Assembly (NCBI RefSeq): GCF_036322805.1 | Contig: NZ_AP027272.1 | Location: forward strand, 3,100,001-3,164,000 | Direction: 5' to 3' | Source of the DNA: Planctobacterium marinum | GTDB lineage: Bacteria; Pseudomonadota; Gammaproteobacteria; Enterobacterales; Alteromonadaceae | Length of the DNA: 64,000 nucleotides | Shown: positions 37,889 to 50,395 of the stretch, piece after piece | Position numbering within the stretch: position 1 is the stretch's first letter | Layout of the letters: each line of letters starts with the position of its first letter | Notes under the pieces: generated by a model | What the model was told of the DNA's origin: nothing | Database searches by the model: none | The model's input: only the letters and a program-made list of their open reading frames with translations | Position numbers and translations under genes: made by a program

Positions 37889-38677
37889 ATGAATAAACAT
37901 CTGGCTTTAATAGCGTTAACTACAAGTCTTTTAAGTGCATGTGGCGGAAGCGGCAGCGATAGTAGCTCTAATCCCCCAGCTCCAACTACCCCACCACCAG
38001 ACAATTACGATTTAACGGTATTGATGATTGGAAATAGTCACACCAATTTTGGCAACCTCCCCGGACAGCTACAAGAAACTCTTCAAGCATATTACCCAGA
38101 TCAAAATATACTCGTAGAGAGAGCTGTAAAGTCGTTATTTCTGTCTGACCACTTGCAGGATAGCGCTACGCTCAACCACCTGGAAGAGCGGAATTGGGAC
38201 TACGTGATACTGCAAGCACAAAAGTATTCTGTTACCCGAACTGTGGAATATCCCACCAGTGCTGCTCAGTCTTTTATTAACAAAACGAAAGAGCAAGGAG
38301 GAGTTCCGGTTTTATTCCCTGAATGGGGTCAACGCCATTTGGCTGATGAAGCAGCTTATATTTATGACATCCATCAAAGCATTGCTGAAGCAACACCTTC
38401 ATGTATTGCACCTATCGGATTTGCATGGGATAACTCACTATTAATTCAACCTTCTATCGAATTGCATGCCAGTGATGGTAATCATTCTAATCCCACTGGA
38501 GCATACCTCACAGCCCAAGTTTTGTTTGAAACTATAACCGCTCACCCAGCCGAGTTATTAGGTGAGCTAAGCTATTCTGAGCTGGATAGTGACACGCAGT
38601 TATTCTTACAACAAATGGCTTCTCAGGCAGTAGCAGAATACCCACCTTGCGAAGCATTGGATGTAAACAACGGCTAA
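37889..38677 (+). CDS. SGNH-hydrolase-like lipoprotein
   Basis: A 262-residue lipoprotein. The lipobox LLSACGG places the lipidated Cys at residue 18, followed by a Ser/Pro-rich linker. The catalytic-type block I is VLMIGNSHTNFGNLP near 45-58, with Ser in GNSHT. A C-terminal block V-like motif is SDGNHSNPTGAYL near 204-216, supplying Asp and His. SGNH enzymes are esterases or acetyl hydrolases, and the substrate is unknown. An AAGGGAG site precedes the ATG. It appears to be a single gene. Confidence 0.8.
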   Translation: MNKHLALIALTTSLLSACGGSGSDSSSNPPAPTTPPPDNYDLTVLMIGNSHTNFGNLPGQLQETLQAYYPDQNILVERAVKSLFLSDHLQDSATLNHLEERNWDYVILQAQKYSVTRTVEYPTSAAQSFINKTKEQGGVPVLFPEWGQRHLADEAAYIYDIHQSIAEATPSCIAPIGFAWDNSLLIQPSIELHASDGNHSNPTGAYLTAQVLFETITAHPAELLGELSYSELDSDTQLFLQQMASQAVAEYPPCEALDVNNG

Positions 38678-38694
38678 TAAAATAATTTACAAGA

Positions 38695-38721
38695 CCAGTA
38701 AGGATCTTGGCTCCTTGCTGG
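38695..38721 (+). terminator. Hairpin after the SGNH lipoprotein gene
   Basis: CCAGTAAGGA pairs with TCCTTGCTGG (one G-U pair) around a 7-base loop; the following sequence is only moderately T-rich. Confidence 0.5.
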
Positions 38722-38819
38722 CCATCTTTATCACTTTTTAACTTTTCCTCATTAAACAATACTAGAATAATAAATCTGGTCTTCTATACTTTTTACATTA
38801 GAAACATTAAAGATTCTTT

Positions 38820-39608
38820 ATGATCACAAGCGGTCCATTGTTCCCAATCCCAGGTAACAAGCTACGGGCTTGTTTGGCCTTATTCTTCTGTGCTTTTTAT
38901 ATCTTTTCTGCCCCAGCTAATTCTAAGTTTTCAGCCCAAGACATTGTGTGGATGACCGAAGAATATCCGCCTTACAACTTCCACAATTACGAAGGTGAGT
39001 TGGTTGGAGTTAGCGTAGATTTACTCGAAGCAATTATGAAACGTATGCACATCGATTTTGATAAGAACAGTATTTTGGTGGTTCCCTGGGCCAGAGCATA
39101 CAGGCATACACTCAATACGCCCAACGCCGCCGTTTTTACTATGACTAAATCACAGCATCGGTCTGGCTTGTTTCAATTTTCAGAGGCTATTATGCCATCG
39201 AACATTTCCATAATTACTTTAAGAAACACTCTAAAACTGAATAAAGTGGCAGATCTAAACCCGCTAAACGTCGGCGTTGTTCGCAACGATATCGGGGAGC
39301 AATTGCTTAAGAAGCACGGCCTCAAGAATGAGTCTACCGTAAAACTACCTACCTCTTTAGAACTGATAAGAATGTTGTTATTGAACAGGATAGATGTAGT
39401 CGCTATCGACGAGGCCATCGCCAATTTTGAATTTAATCGGCTTGGTGTAAAGCCAGAAGAGTATACGACTCACTTCACTATCGAAAAGCTCACTACTCAT
39501 TACGCTTTTAATGCCGCAATAGATAAAAATTTTATTGCAGACTTTTCAGCGGCATTTGAACAACTTAAAGCTGATGGCACCTTTGAGCAAATCAGAGCAA
39601 AGTATTGA
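38820..39608 (+). CDS. Periplasmic solute-binding protein, amino-acid type (SBP_bac_3)
   Basis: A 262-residue exported protein with an N-terminal signal segment around residues 17-33 (LRACLALFFCAFYIFSAPA). The solute-binding fold is visible in WMTEEYPPYNFHNYEGELVGVSVDLLEAIMKRM and later in LNVGVVRNDIGEQLLK. No ABC permease or ATPase gene is adjacent, so it may be an orphan binding protein or sensor. The proteins of this subgroup in marine gammaproteobacteria often stand alone. The ligand is unknown. Confidence 0.82.
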   Translation: MITSGPLFPIPGNKLRACLALFFCAFYIFSAPANSKFSAQDIVWMTEEYPPYNFHNYEGELVGVSVDLLEAIMKRMHIDFDKNSILVVPWARAYRHTLNTPNAAVFTMTKSQHRSGLFQFSEAIMPSNISIITLRNTLKLNKVADLNPLNVGVVRNDIGEQLLKKHGLKNESTVKLPTSLELIRMLLLNRIDVVAIDEAIANFEFNRLGVKPEEYTTHFTIEKLTTHYAFNAAIDKNFIADFSAAFEQLKADGTFEQIRAKY

Positions 39609-39626
39609 TACCTTTTGCATAGGCGC

Positions 39627-39712
39627 GGGTCAGAGCCTGAACGTGGATACTTCTGTTGATTCTCGCTGAAGCTTGATAAACGCTAATTCGGATATTATGC
39701 CGGATCTGACCC
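39627..39712. repeat. 86-base segment with inverted ends GGGTCAGA/TCTGACCC
   Basis: GGGTCAGA at 39627-39634 and its reverse complement at 39705-39712 bound the segment. Such ends are typical of short palindromic intergenic elements. No transposase lies nearby. Confidence 0.55.
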
Positions 39713-39780
39713 CGTATGCTGGCAGGTGTTATTGAAGGTTCGGCTTTAGCCGGACAAAGACGAGAACTTGTAACTAAGTT

Positions 39781-39798
39781 GTCGAGATAAATCTCGAC
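39781..39798. repeat. REP-like palindrome GTCGAGAT-AA-ATCTCGAC followed by CTACA
   Basis: A perfect 8-base palindrome. A second version with a different but still paired stem lies at 57429-57446. Both are followed by CTACA. Confidence 0.75.
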
Positions 39799-39946
39799 CT
39801 ACAGGTATTACTTTATTCGTCTCATCCCTGAGACTCACCCCTTCGGGGCCGTGCTAAAGCACGTTCAAATTTGTTCCAGACAAATTTGTCACATGGGGGT
39901 GAAGCCCGTCTCGGACGAAGTGAAAACTTGGAGCTTTGTCAGGGCT

Positions 39947-39972
39947 GAACGACCCGGCAAGGATGGCGAGGC
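39947..39972 (+). repeat. 26-base direct repeat, copy 1
   Basis: gaacgacccggcaaggatgg followed by cgaggc; it recurs exactly at 40040-40065. The sequence can fold through acccggc with gctgggt just downstream of copy 1. Confidence 0.85.
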
Positions 39973-40039
39973 TGGGTGACAATCATCAGGGATGTGTTAA
40001 CGACTAACATGACCAGACAACCTATAGCACCGCCCACCC

Positions 40040-40065
40040 GAACGACCCGGCAAGGATGGCGAGGC
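40040..40065 (+). repeat. 26-base direct repeat, copy 2
   Basis: An exact copy of 39947-39972, 93 bases downstream. It is followed by a different flank (aggatgcccc). Confidence 0.85.
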
Positions 40066-40235
40066 AGGATGCCCCTTCAGGGACGATTGTTACTCGTGCT
40101 CTAATCAGACAATAAGTAAAGCCATGTTAAACAATGGGTTAGGCATCTCTTGTAGATTAGCGCAGCTAATCACTATTTAGGGGAAGGGCTATCCGTTGAT
40201 GCTGATACAACACCATGACTTTTCGGAATCGCAAA

Positions 40236-40270
40236 TGCAAAAAAGGGCTACCCTTTCGGATAGCCCTTTC
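40236..40270 (-). terminator. rRNA operon terminator
   Basis: On the minus strand the stem AAAGGGCTA with TAGCCCTTT encloses a 10-base loop and is followed by a T-run, directly after 5S rRNA. Confidence 0.92.
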
Positions 40271-40281
40271 TCTAAATAAGA

Positions 40282-40398
40282 GCCTGGCGGTGTGCTACTC
40301 TCACATGGGGAAGCCCCACACTACCATCGCCGCTAATACGTTTCACTACTGAGTTCGGAATGGATTCAGGTGGTTCCGTATCGCTATGGCCGCCAGAC
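40282..40398 (-). rRNA. rrf: 5S ribosomal RNA
   Basis: On the minus strand it begins near TGTCTGGCGGCCATAGC and ends near CACCGCCAGGC. It contains the conserved CATTCCGAACTCAG and GATGGTAGTGTGGG segments. Ends are accurate to a few bases. Confidence 0.97.
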
Positions 40399-40530
40399 AA
40401 AAACGGTTTTAACTAACTGGAAAGTGATAAATCGTATGAATCTTTTTCGTTTTCTTAAGGTAAGCGCGTCTTACTCTTAACATAAGCAAGTGCTTGTTTG
40501 TCACAACACCAAATAATACCGGGTGTTGTA

Positions 40531-43402
<2,872 letters not shown>

Positions 43403-43590
43403 ACAACCCCTGTATCACTCAATGTTGCCATCTTATGAACAGACGCTGCTGTTGACTGTAACTCGCCTATGTCAGATAGAGTAAAACGCTATCGTTTACC
43501 CTAAATTTTTTAAAAATACATACTTGGTTGATATCAAATGCATCGCTTACGCAACACATCAATATCGATGATTTATCAGCTTTTCCAGTT

Positions 43591-43602
43591 TGTTAAAGAA
43601 CA
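43591..43602 (-). promoter_or_regulatory. Spacer boxA antitermination site
   Basis: On the minus strand GTTCTTTAACAA, between tRNA-Ala and 23S, matching the boxA element used by the Nus/SuhB antitermination complex. Confidence 0.7.
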
Positions 43603-43677
43603 GTTTAGAGTAAAAAACCCTAATGAATAATCTCTAGCGAGCCTATTCATTAAGGCATTTCAGTCTGCGTAAAGAAG

Positions 43678-43753
43678 TGGTGGAGCTAAGCAGGATCGAA
43701 CTGCTGACCTCCTGAATGCAAATCAGGCGCTCTCCCAGCTGAGCTATAGCCCC
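43678..43753 (-). tRNA. tRNA-Ala (anticodon TGC)
   Basis: On the minus strand it begins GGGGCTATAGCTCAGCTGGG and has the anticodon loop TTTGCAT (TGC), T arm GTTCGATCC and encoded CCA. It lies in the 16S-23S spacer, after tRNA-Ile. Confidence 0.97.
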
Positions 43754-43860
43754 ATAATCTATTACCGAAGATTGGGATTATAATCTTTCTTAGGCGAGGT
43801 TTGAGTGAGGACGTTTAGCCTGCTAAACGACGAACTCAATAACGAAGCATAAGGAAGATT

Positions 43861-43936
<76 letters not shown>

Positions 43937-44043
43937 ATGATGCACCTGAGCCAACGGCTTAGGCTGTCTTCGGTCTTCTTTACTTTTAAACAATAAAACA
44001 ATCTGTGTGAACATCGAATTGAATTCAATTCGACACCTTTACG

Positions 44044-45576
<1,533 letters not shown>

Positions 45577-45647
45577 ATCGAAAATATAAATTTTTTGGGT
45601 CGACATCAAAATCAATCGATGCCCACACAGATTGTCTTATTGCTGAT

Positions 45648-45659
45648 TGTTAAAGAACG
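45648..45659 (-). promoter_or_regulatory. Leader boxA antitermination site
   Basis: On the minus strand CGTTCTTTAACA, about 70 bases upstream of the 16S gene in the rRNA leader, matching the consensus TGCTCTTTAACA. Confidence 0.75.
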
Positions 45660-45699
45660 TTGCCGTTTCCGGCTGCTTCGTTTATCTCCCGAAGCGGAC

Positions 45700-45731
45700 G
45701 CGCATTCTACGCTGTTGAGTTTAAGTGTCAA
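45700..45731 (-). promoter_or_regulatory. rRNA promoter P2
   Basis: On the minus strand: -35 TTGACA (45726-45731), 16-base spacer, -10 TAGAAT (45704-45709), then the G+C-rich discriminator GCGCGTCCGC, the hallmark of stringently controlled rRNA promoters. Confidence 0.88.
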
Positions 45732-45809
45732 TCTTTTTTCTAAAAAATTTTAACTTCTTTTCAAATCTAAGTTCTGAGAACTTTGACTTGAGCCGTTCAA
45801 CTCAATGAG

Positions 45810-45843
45810 GCGCGCATTATAAGCAGATATTTACAGGATGCAA
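45810..45843 (-). promoter_or_regulatory. rRNA promoter P1
   Basis: On the minus strand: -35 TTGCAT (45838-45843), 16-base spacer, -10 TATAAT (45816-45821), discriminator GCGCGCC. Upstream (about 45850-45930) is very A+T-rich with A-tracts, suitable for an UP element or Fis binding. Confidence 0.88.
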
Positions 45844-45944
45844 GCCCTATTTTCGAAATTAATGTTTTATTTTAATAAAAAGCAATAAATCGCAAATAAA
45901 CCAATAAAAACAATTAGTTATGTGAGTTTAGTTCATTTAAACAA

Positions 45945-45973
45945 CAAAAAAGCCGTCTTTAGGACGGCTTTTC
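45945..45973 (-). terminator. pssA terminator
   Basis: Stem AAAGCCGTC/GACGGCTTT with a 5-base loop. On the minus strand a T-run follows, before the rRNA promoters. Confidence 0.9.
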
Positions 45974-45997
45974 TCGTTTATTTATGTAAAGCGAACA

Positions 45998-46831
45998 TTA
46001 ACTCTGTTTATTATTGTTCTCTTCATTACCACTAGTAGCCTTTTCTTGAACGCTGGCTTCTTTAAAATCGGCATCGCCCTCTTCAGCGTCGCCAAGCACG
46101 TGCTCCAGCTTTACTTTTTCTACTGTTCTAAAAGTATTGATGGGACCTGCCACAGTATATAGTGCAAAAACAAGGAACAATACTAACGATGGTTCTGTCG
46201 CCACAATAATAAACACCACGCACACCAAGAGAATGGCAACAAAAGGAACTTTACCGTGCCAGTTTACTTCTTTAAACGAGTTGTACTTAAAATTACTCAC
46301 CATCAAAATGCCGGCAGCAGCAGTAATTAAACACACTAATATTTCAACAAATGCCAGGTTGAATATCTCTTTTACCTGATACTCCTCACCAACCCACACC
46401 ATTCCGGCTACCAACGCGGCAGCAGAGGGACTCGGCAATCCCTGGAAAAAACGTTTATCGGCGGTTTCTACAGTAGTGTTAAATCTCGCCAGGCGCAGTG
46501 CGGCACCAGCAACATATATAAATGCGGCTAACCAACCTAACTTGTTGAGGCCGGACAACGCCCAATTGTAGGCGATTAACGCCGGCGCCATACCAAAAGA
46601 CACCATATCAGCCATTGAGTCATACTCGGCACCAAAGGCACTTTGGGTGTTGGTCATCCTGGCGACGCGGCCATCAAGACCATCGAAGATCATTGCGATG
46701 AAAATCGCCACCGCGGCAGAGGTAAACTGGCCATTCATGGAAGCCACAACGGCATAAAACCCTGAAAAAATACCTGCAGTCGTTAACAGGTTGGGTAATA
46801 AGTAAATGCCTTTCTTTTTAGTTTCTGTCAT
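45998..46831 (-). CDS. pssA: CDP-diacylglycerol-serine O-phosphatidyltransferase
   Basis: PssA makes phosphatidylserine, the precursor of phosphatidylethanolamine. The 277-residue membrane enzyme carries the CDP-alcohol phosphotransferase motif DGLDGRVAR...GAEYDSMAD near residues 50-75, followed by several membrane spans and an acidic C-terminal tail (EEGDADFKEA). It is the integral-membrane type II enzyme found in Gram-positives and many marine bacteria, not the PLD-like PssA of E. coli. A GGAGGAATG site precedes the ATG. Confidence 0.95.
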   Translation of the reverse strand: MTETKKKGIYLLPNLLTTAGIFSGFYAVVASMNGQFTSAAVAIFIAMIFDGLDGRVARMTNTQSAFGAEYDSMADMVSFGMAPALIAYNWALSGLNKLGWLAAFIYVAGAALRLARFNTTVETADKRFFQGLPSPSAAALVAGMVWVGEEYQVKEIFNLAFVEILVCLITAAAGILMVSNFKYNSFKEVNWHGKVPFVAILLVCVVFIIVATEPSLVLFLVFALYTVAGPINTFRTVEKVKLEHVLGDAEEGDADFKEASVQEKATSGNEENNNKQS

Positions 46832-47023
46832 TCATTCCTCCATCGATGAGGCTTGAAAATAGCATATTTTGTTAGATTTTTTGAGGAATATTCTCGACTA
46901 GAACTGAAAAATTAAAACATTCCATCACATAGAGCACTACAGCCAAAGAATAGCTGGTTTGCTTTTATTGTTTGCTTTTATTTAATACAGTCTTGTGGTC
47001 CGAAATAATTTTCTGAGAGTTTT

Positions 47024-47974
47024 ATGGCCATCACAAAACCGGTTTCAAATCGCGAAACAGAGATGTTTATTCAAACACTTTATTGTGAGGCTTCAAACAT
47101 AGCACCGGGAGATTTTCGAAATTGGGCACTTTTACAATTGACCGAGTTATTAAATGTGGATGCGGCCATATGGGGAACAGGAAACCTTAATACGCTGCAA
47201 TTTCATTACCTTGAACACCTGGGACTTGACGCAGACTATGGTAAAAAACTCATAGCAACACTACATTTAAACCCTATCCGGGGAGCCATTCTAAACAACC
47301 TCGATAATCCAATTTCAATGAGTGAAGTTATCGATGATGCAAAATTCTTTAACTCTTCCCTGTACACACAGTTGTTTGAACCCTATGGTATTCAACGGAT
47401 CCTCGCCACCGGCCATATTGAACAACACTGCAAACTGCACAGCCTGATTAGCCTGTACCGATTTGACCGGGACAGAGATTTCCTGGAAAAAGAAAAAACA
47501 ACTATATCGAGACTCATTTACCACCTCGTCAGCGCAGCTTCCCACAACTTTTTCCTGCATATAGAAGCGCGAAGTGACGGTGCAGCGATGGCGATTTGCG
47601 ATAAACACGGATGTTATTGGCACGTACAACCTAGATTTGTTGAGCTGTTATCACAAACTCCGGTTGTTTTTTCGGATGTTTTCCCGCTAGAGAAAAACTA
47701 TGAGTTAAATGAAGACTTAAACGGAATAAAGATTAGTATTGCACCATTAGGTGAATTGCTGCAAATCACTGTTAGAAAAGTCCATCCTCTGGACCAATTG
47801 TCAGCCCGGGAACAACAAATAGTTAACTGGATCATCCAAGGATTAACCTTCAAAGAGGTTGCCAGAGAACTCGGTATTGCTCCCTCCACAATCTCCAATC
47901 ACCTGTATCGCATATATCGCAAACTTGAAATAACCAGCCGCTCAGAACTGGCCCGGCTATTTCAAACCCGTTAG
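47024..47974 (+). CDS. LuxR-family transcriptional regulator
   Basis: A 316-residue protein with a C-terminal LuxR/GerE helix-turn-helix (about 253-312): LSAREQQIVNWIIQGLTFKEVARELGIAPSTISNHLYRIYRKL. The N-terminal 240 residues have no receiver or autoinducer-domain hallmark that I can see, although the pattern around residues 25-200 could be a GAF-like sensor. It precedes the ceramidase gene by 215 bases on the same strand and could regulate it (inference). Confidence 0.85.
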   Translation: MAITKPVSNRETEMFIQTLYCEASNIAPGDFRNWALLQLTELLNVDAAIWGTGNLNTLQFHYLEHLGLDADYGKKLIATLHLNPIRGAILNNLDNPISMSEVIDDAKFFNSSLYTQLFEPYGIQRILATGHIEQHCKLHSLISLYRFDRDRDFLEKEKTTISRLIYHLVSAASHNFFLHIEARSDGAAMAICDKHGCYWHVQPRFVELLSQTPVVFSDVFPLEKNYELNEDLNGIKISIAPLGELLQITVRKVHPLDQLSAREQQIVNWIIQGLTFKEVARELGIAPSTISNHLYRIYRKLEITSRSELARLFQTR

Positions 47975-48189
47975 CGGGTATTGACCTTTGCGGTACCATT
48001 TTTCTTCAAAGACCAACACGCTCCAGTAATGCCCAGTCCAAAAGCTCCCCTCTCATATGATTAGGTCATTTTTACTATAGCCATCTCGTTTACTGCGCGG
48101 TAAAAAAAAGAGCCTTCTCTTCGTAATCGCTACTCTGGTATTGCGTAGAAAAGATAAAAATGAGTAAAAACAAGATTCCGGGAGCAAAT

Positions 48190-50262
48190 ATGAAAACAAC
48201 AAAAATTAAAATATGGCTATTAGGCATATTACAAATACTTTTAGTTAACCCCATGGTTCATGCTGGAGACTGGATCATTGGCAGTGGCAAGTCAGACGTT
48301 ACTGGTCCGGCTGCTGACCTCGGTATGGTGGGCTATGGAGATACAGGTCAGACGACAAAAGGTATCCACTCCAGGCTCTGGTCAAGAGCGTTTTACATCG
48401 AAGAGCCTGGCACAGGTCAAAAGTTTGTTTTCGTCTCTGCCGACTTACAAAGTATTACTCAAGGGGTTAAACAAGGTGTTATCAAAAAACTAAATGCGAA
48501 ATATGGTAATCAGTTTAACGATGCCAATGTCATGTTAACAGCTACCCACACCCATGTTGGACCCGGAGGTTATGATCATTATGTCATGCTGAATATGAGT
48601 GCCTTGGGCTATGATTCCGACAATTATAATGCCATCACAACTGGCATTTATAATTCTATTGTTAATGCCGTATCCAGCGCCGGACAGGGTGATATATACG
48701 TTAGTCAGGATGAGTTTGATGGAATCAACATCAATCGAAACCCGCAGCCCTATAACCAAAACAACGACAGTCATCAATACAGTTCCAACACCAACAAAAA
48801 CATGGTGCAATTGAAGCTGGTCAAAGACAGCGGTACAGAGCTTGGTATAATCAACTGGTTTGCCGTGCACAACGTCTCTTACGGTACTTCCCAGCGTCAG
48901 ATAAGTGGCGACAATAAAGGGGCTGCCAGCCAATACTTTGAAAACTGGAAAACCTCCCACAATCCCGACTTTGTTGCCGCCTTTGCCAACAGTAATTTGG
49001 GTGACAGTTCGCCCAATATTTGCGGTCCGGGAAATGGTTGCGGCGCCAATGAAAGAGCCAGTATGGAACTTTCCGGTGGAAAACAATTTGAAGCGGCAAA
49101 ACAACTTTATCAATCTGGATTGAGCCGGTTAACAGGTAGTCTGGAGTATCGTCATCAGTACGTCTATCTTCCGGGCTATGAAGTTAGCAATACCTTTACC
49201 GGCAATGGCGACACCAAAATATGCGAAGGTGTTGTGGGCTGGTCTATGACCGCGGGTTCCAGTTGGGATGGTCCCAGCGATATTCCCGGCGTATTTGAAG
49301 GCATGACCGTCGATAATGAAGGCTCTGCATGGAACAAAAACAGCAATCTCTTTACCAATGCCATTGCAGGCTACCCCATCTTCGCACTCATGAATGGCTT
49401 TTCTGACGCGACGTTATTCAATCAAAGTGCTGACGATCCTTGCCAATACCCCAAACCTACCTTTGTGAAACGCAAGGTATTTGGGGCAGAACTGTACACC
49501 GCGCATATTCCTTTTCAACTAGTTACCATTGGCAACCTGGCCATCATAGCCAGTGCTGGTGAGATGACCACAATGGCGGGTCGCAGACTACAAAACCAGG
49601 TGCTTCAAACTCTCGCGTCTAAGGGAATTGATACTGCAATAATTGCCGGACTGGCAAATGCTTATCACGGATATATCACCACGCCAGAGGAATACCAGAT
49701 GCAGCACTATGAAGGTGGGCACACAGTATATGGTCCAAATACCTTGCCGGCATACTTGCAAGTATACAACGAATTGGCCTTAGCCATTAAAAACGGATGG
49801 GGTGTTAGTTCTGGGCCAACTCCACCTGATTTAAGCAAAGACCAGATAATCAAAACTATTGGCGTTGTCTATGACGACAAACGACTTTGGGAATCTTTTG
49901 GTAAAGTCACCAAAGACGCTAAAAGCAGTTATGAAATCGGAAATCAAATTAAAGTCACCTTTCGTTCCGGTCACCCGAGAAACAACTTCACAAAAATCGA
50001 TACTTTCGTGGAAGTACAGAGAAAAGTGAATGGTAACTGGCAAACCTGGTTGAAGGATGATGACTTAGATACCAAGTTTGTCTGGCGCCGGGATACTTCG
50101 GCGGATTGCCTGGCCTGCTCTTATGTTGACGCCATCTGGATACCGGCGGAAAACACTCCCTCTGGTAGCTACCGCATTAAACACAAAGGTTACTGGAAAA
50201 GCGGCTGGGACCGAAAACTACGCAGTTACTCAGGGAAATCCCGCACCTTCAGCATAAAATAA
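48190..50262 (+). CDS. Neutral/alkaline ceramidase, secreted
   Basis: Neutral ceramidases hydrolyse the amide bond of ceramide to sphingosine and fatty acid. The protein has 690 residues from the ATG at 48190 (GGGAGC site upstream; an in-frame ATG at 48160 is an alternative). A signal peptide ends near MVHA. Family zinc ligands are recognisable: THTHVGPGGYDHY, NWFAVHN, SAGEMTTMAGRRL and NAYHGYITTPEEY. The catalytic Ser lies in NSNLGDSSPN. The C-terminal Ig-like domain from about 555 is typical. Host or algal sphingolipids are plausible substrates (inference). Confidence 0.93.
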   Translation: MKTTKIKIWLLGILQILLVNPMVHAGDWIIGSGKSDVTGPAADLGMVGYGDTGQTTKGIHSRLWSRAFYIEEPGTGQKFVFVSADLQSITQGVKQGVIKKLNAKYGNQFNDANVMLTATHTHVGPGGYDHYVMLNMSALGYDSDNYNAITTGIYNSIVNAVSSAGQGDIYVSQDEFDGININRNPQPYNQNNDSHQYSSNTNKNMVQLKLVKDSGTELGIINWFAVHNVSYGTSQRQISGDNKGAASQYFENWKTSHNPDFVAAFANSNLGDSSPNICGPGNGCGANERASMELSGGKQFEAAKQLYQSGLSRLTGSLEYRHQYVYLPGYEVSNTFTGNGDTKICEGVVGWSMTAGSSWDGPSDIPGVFEGMTVDNEGSAWNKNSNLFTNAIAGYPIFALMNGFSDATLFNQSADDPCQYPKPTFVKRKVFGAELYTAHIPFQLVTIGNLAIIASAGEMTTMAGRRLQNQVLQTLASKGIDTAIIAGLANAYHGYITTPEEYQMQHYEGGHTVYGPNTLPAYLQVYNELALAIKNGWGVSSGPTPPDLSKDQIIKTIGVVYDDKRLWESFGKVTKDAKSSYEIGNQIKVTFRSGHPRNNFTKIDTFVEVQRKVNGNWQTWLKDDDLDTKFVWRRDTSADCLACSYVDAIWIPAENTPSGSYRIKHKGYWKSGWDRKLRSYSGKSRTFSIK

Positions 50263-50346
50263 TCGTTGTTAAAGAGTTTATTGGATAGCCCCGGAGGAGA
50301 TTTTCGGAGCGTTTTTTAAAATTCGTGCTATTAATCAGTAGAAATA

Positions 50347-50373
50347 AAAAAGCACCAATCAAGGTGCTTTTCT
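50347..50373 (-). terminator. clpB terminator (bidirectional)
   Basis: Stem AAAAGCACC/GGTGCTTTT with a 6-base loop, between the convergent ceramidase and clpB genes. T-runs lie on both sides. Confidence 0.88.
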
Positions 50374-50395
50374 ACTGTTTTATCAGGTGCTTATC

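Larger units (their letters stand above)
39609..40235. other. Intergenic tail between the binding-protein gene and the rRNA operon
   Basis: I see no credible gene in these 627 bases. They hold an inverted-end segment (39627-39712), a REP-like palindrome (39781-39798), two copies of a 26-base sequence, and several short hairpins such as CAAATTTGT-TCCAG-ACAAATTTG near 39867-39889. The region looks like accumulated small repeats downstream of the rRNA terminator. Confidence 0.7.

Noticed and set aside
39947-40065. Two 26-base repeats as a minimal CRISPR
   Set aside because: Only two copies with a 67-base gap, hairpin-rich surroundings and no cas genes.
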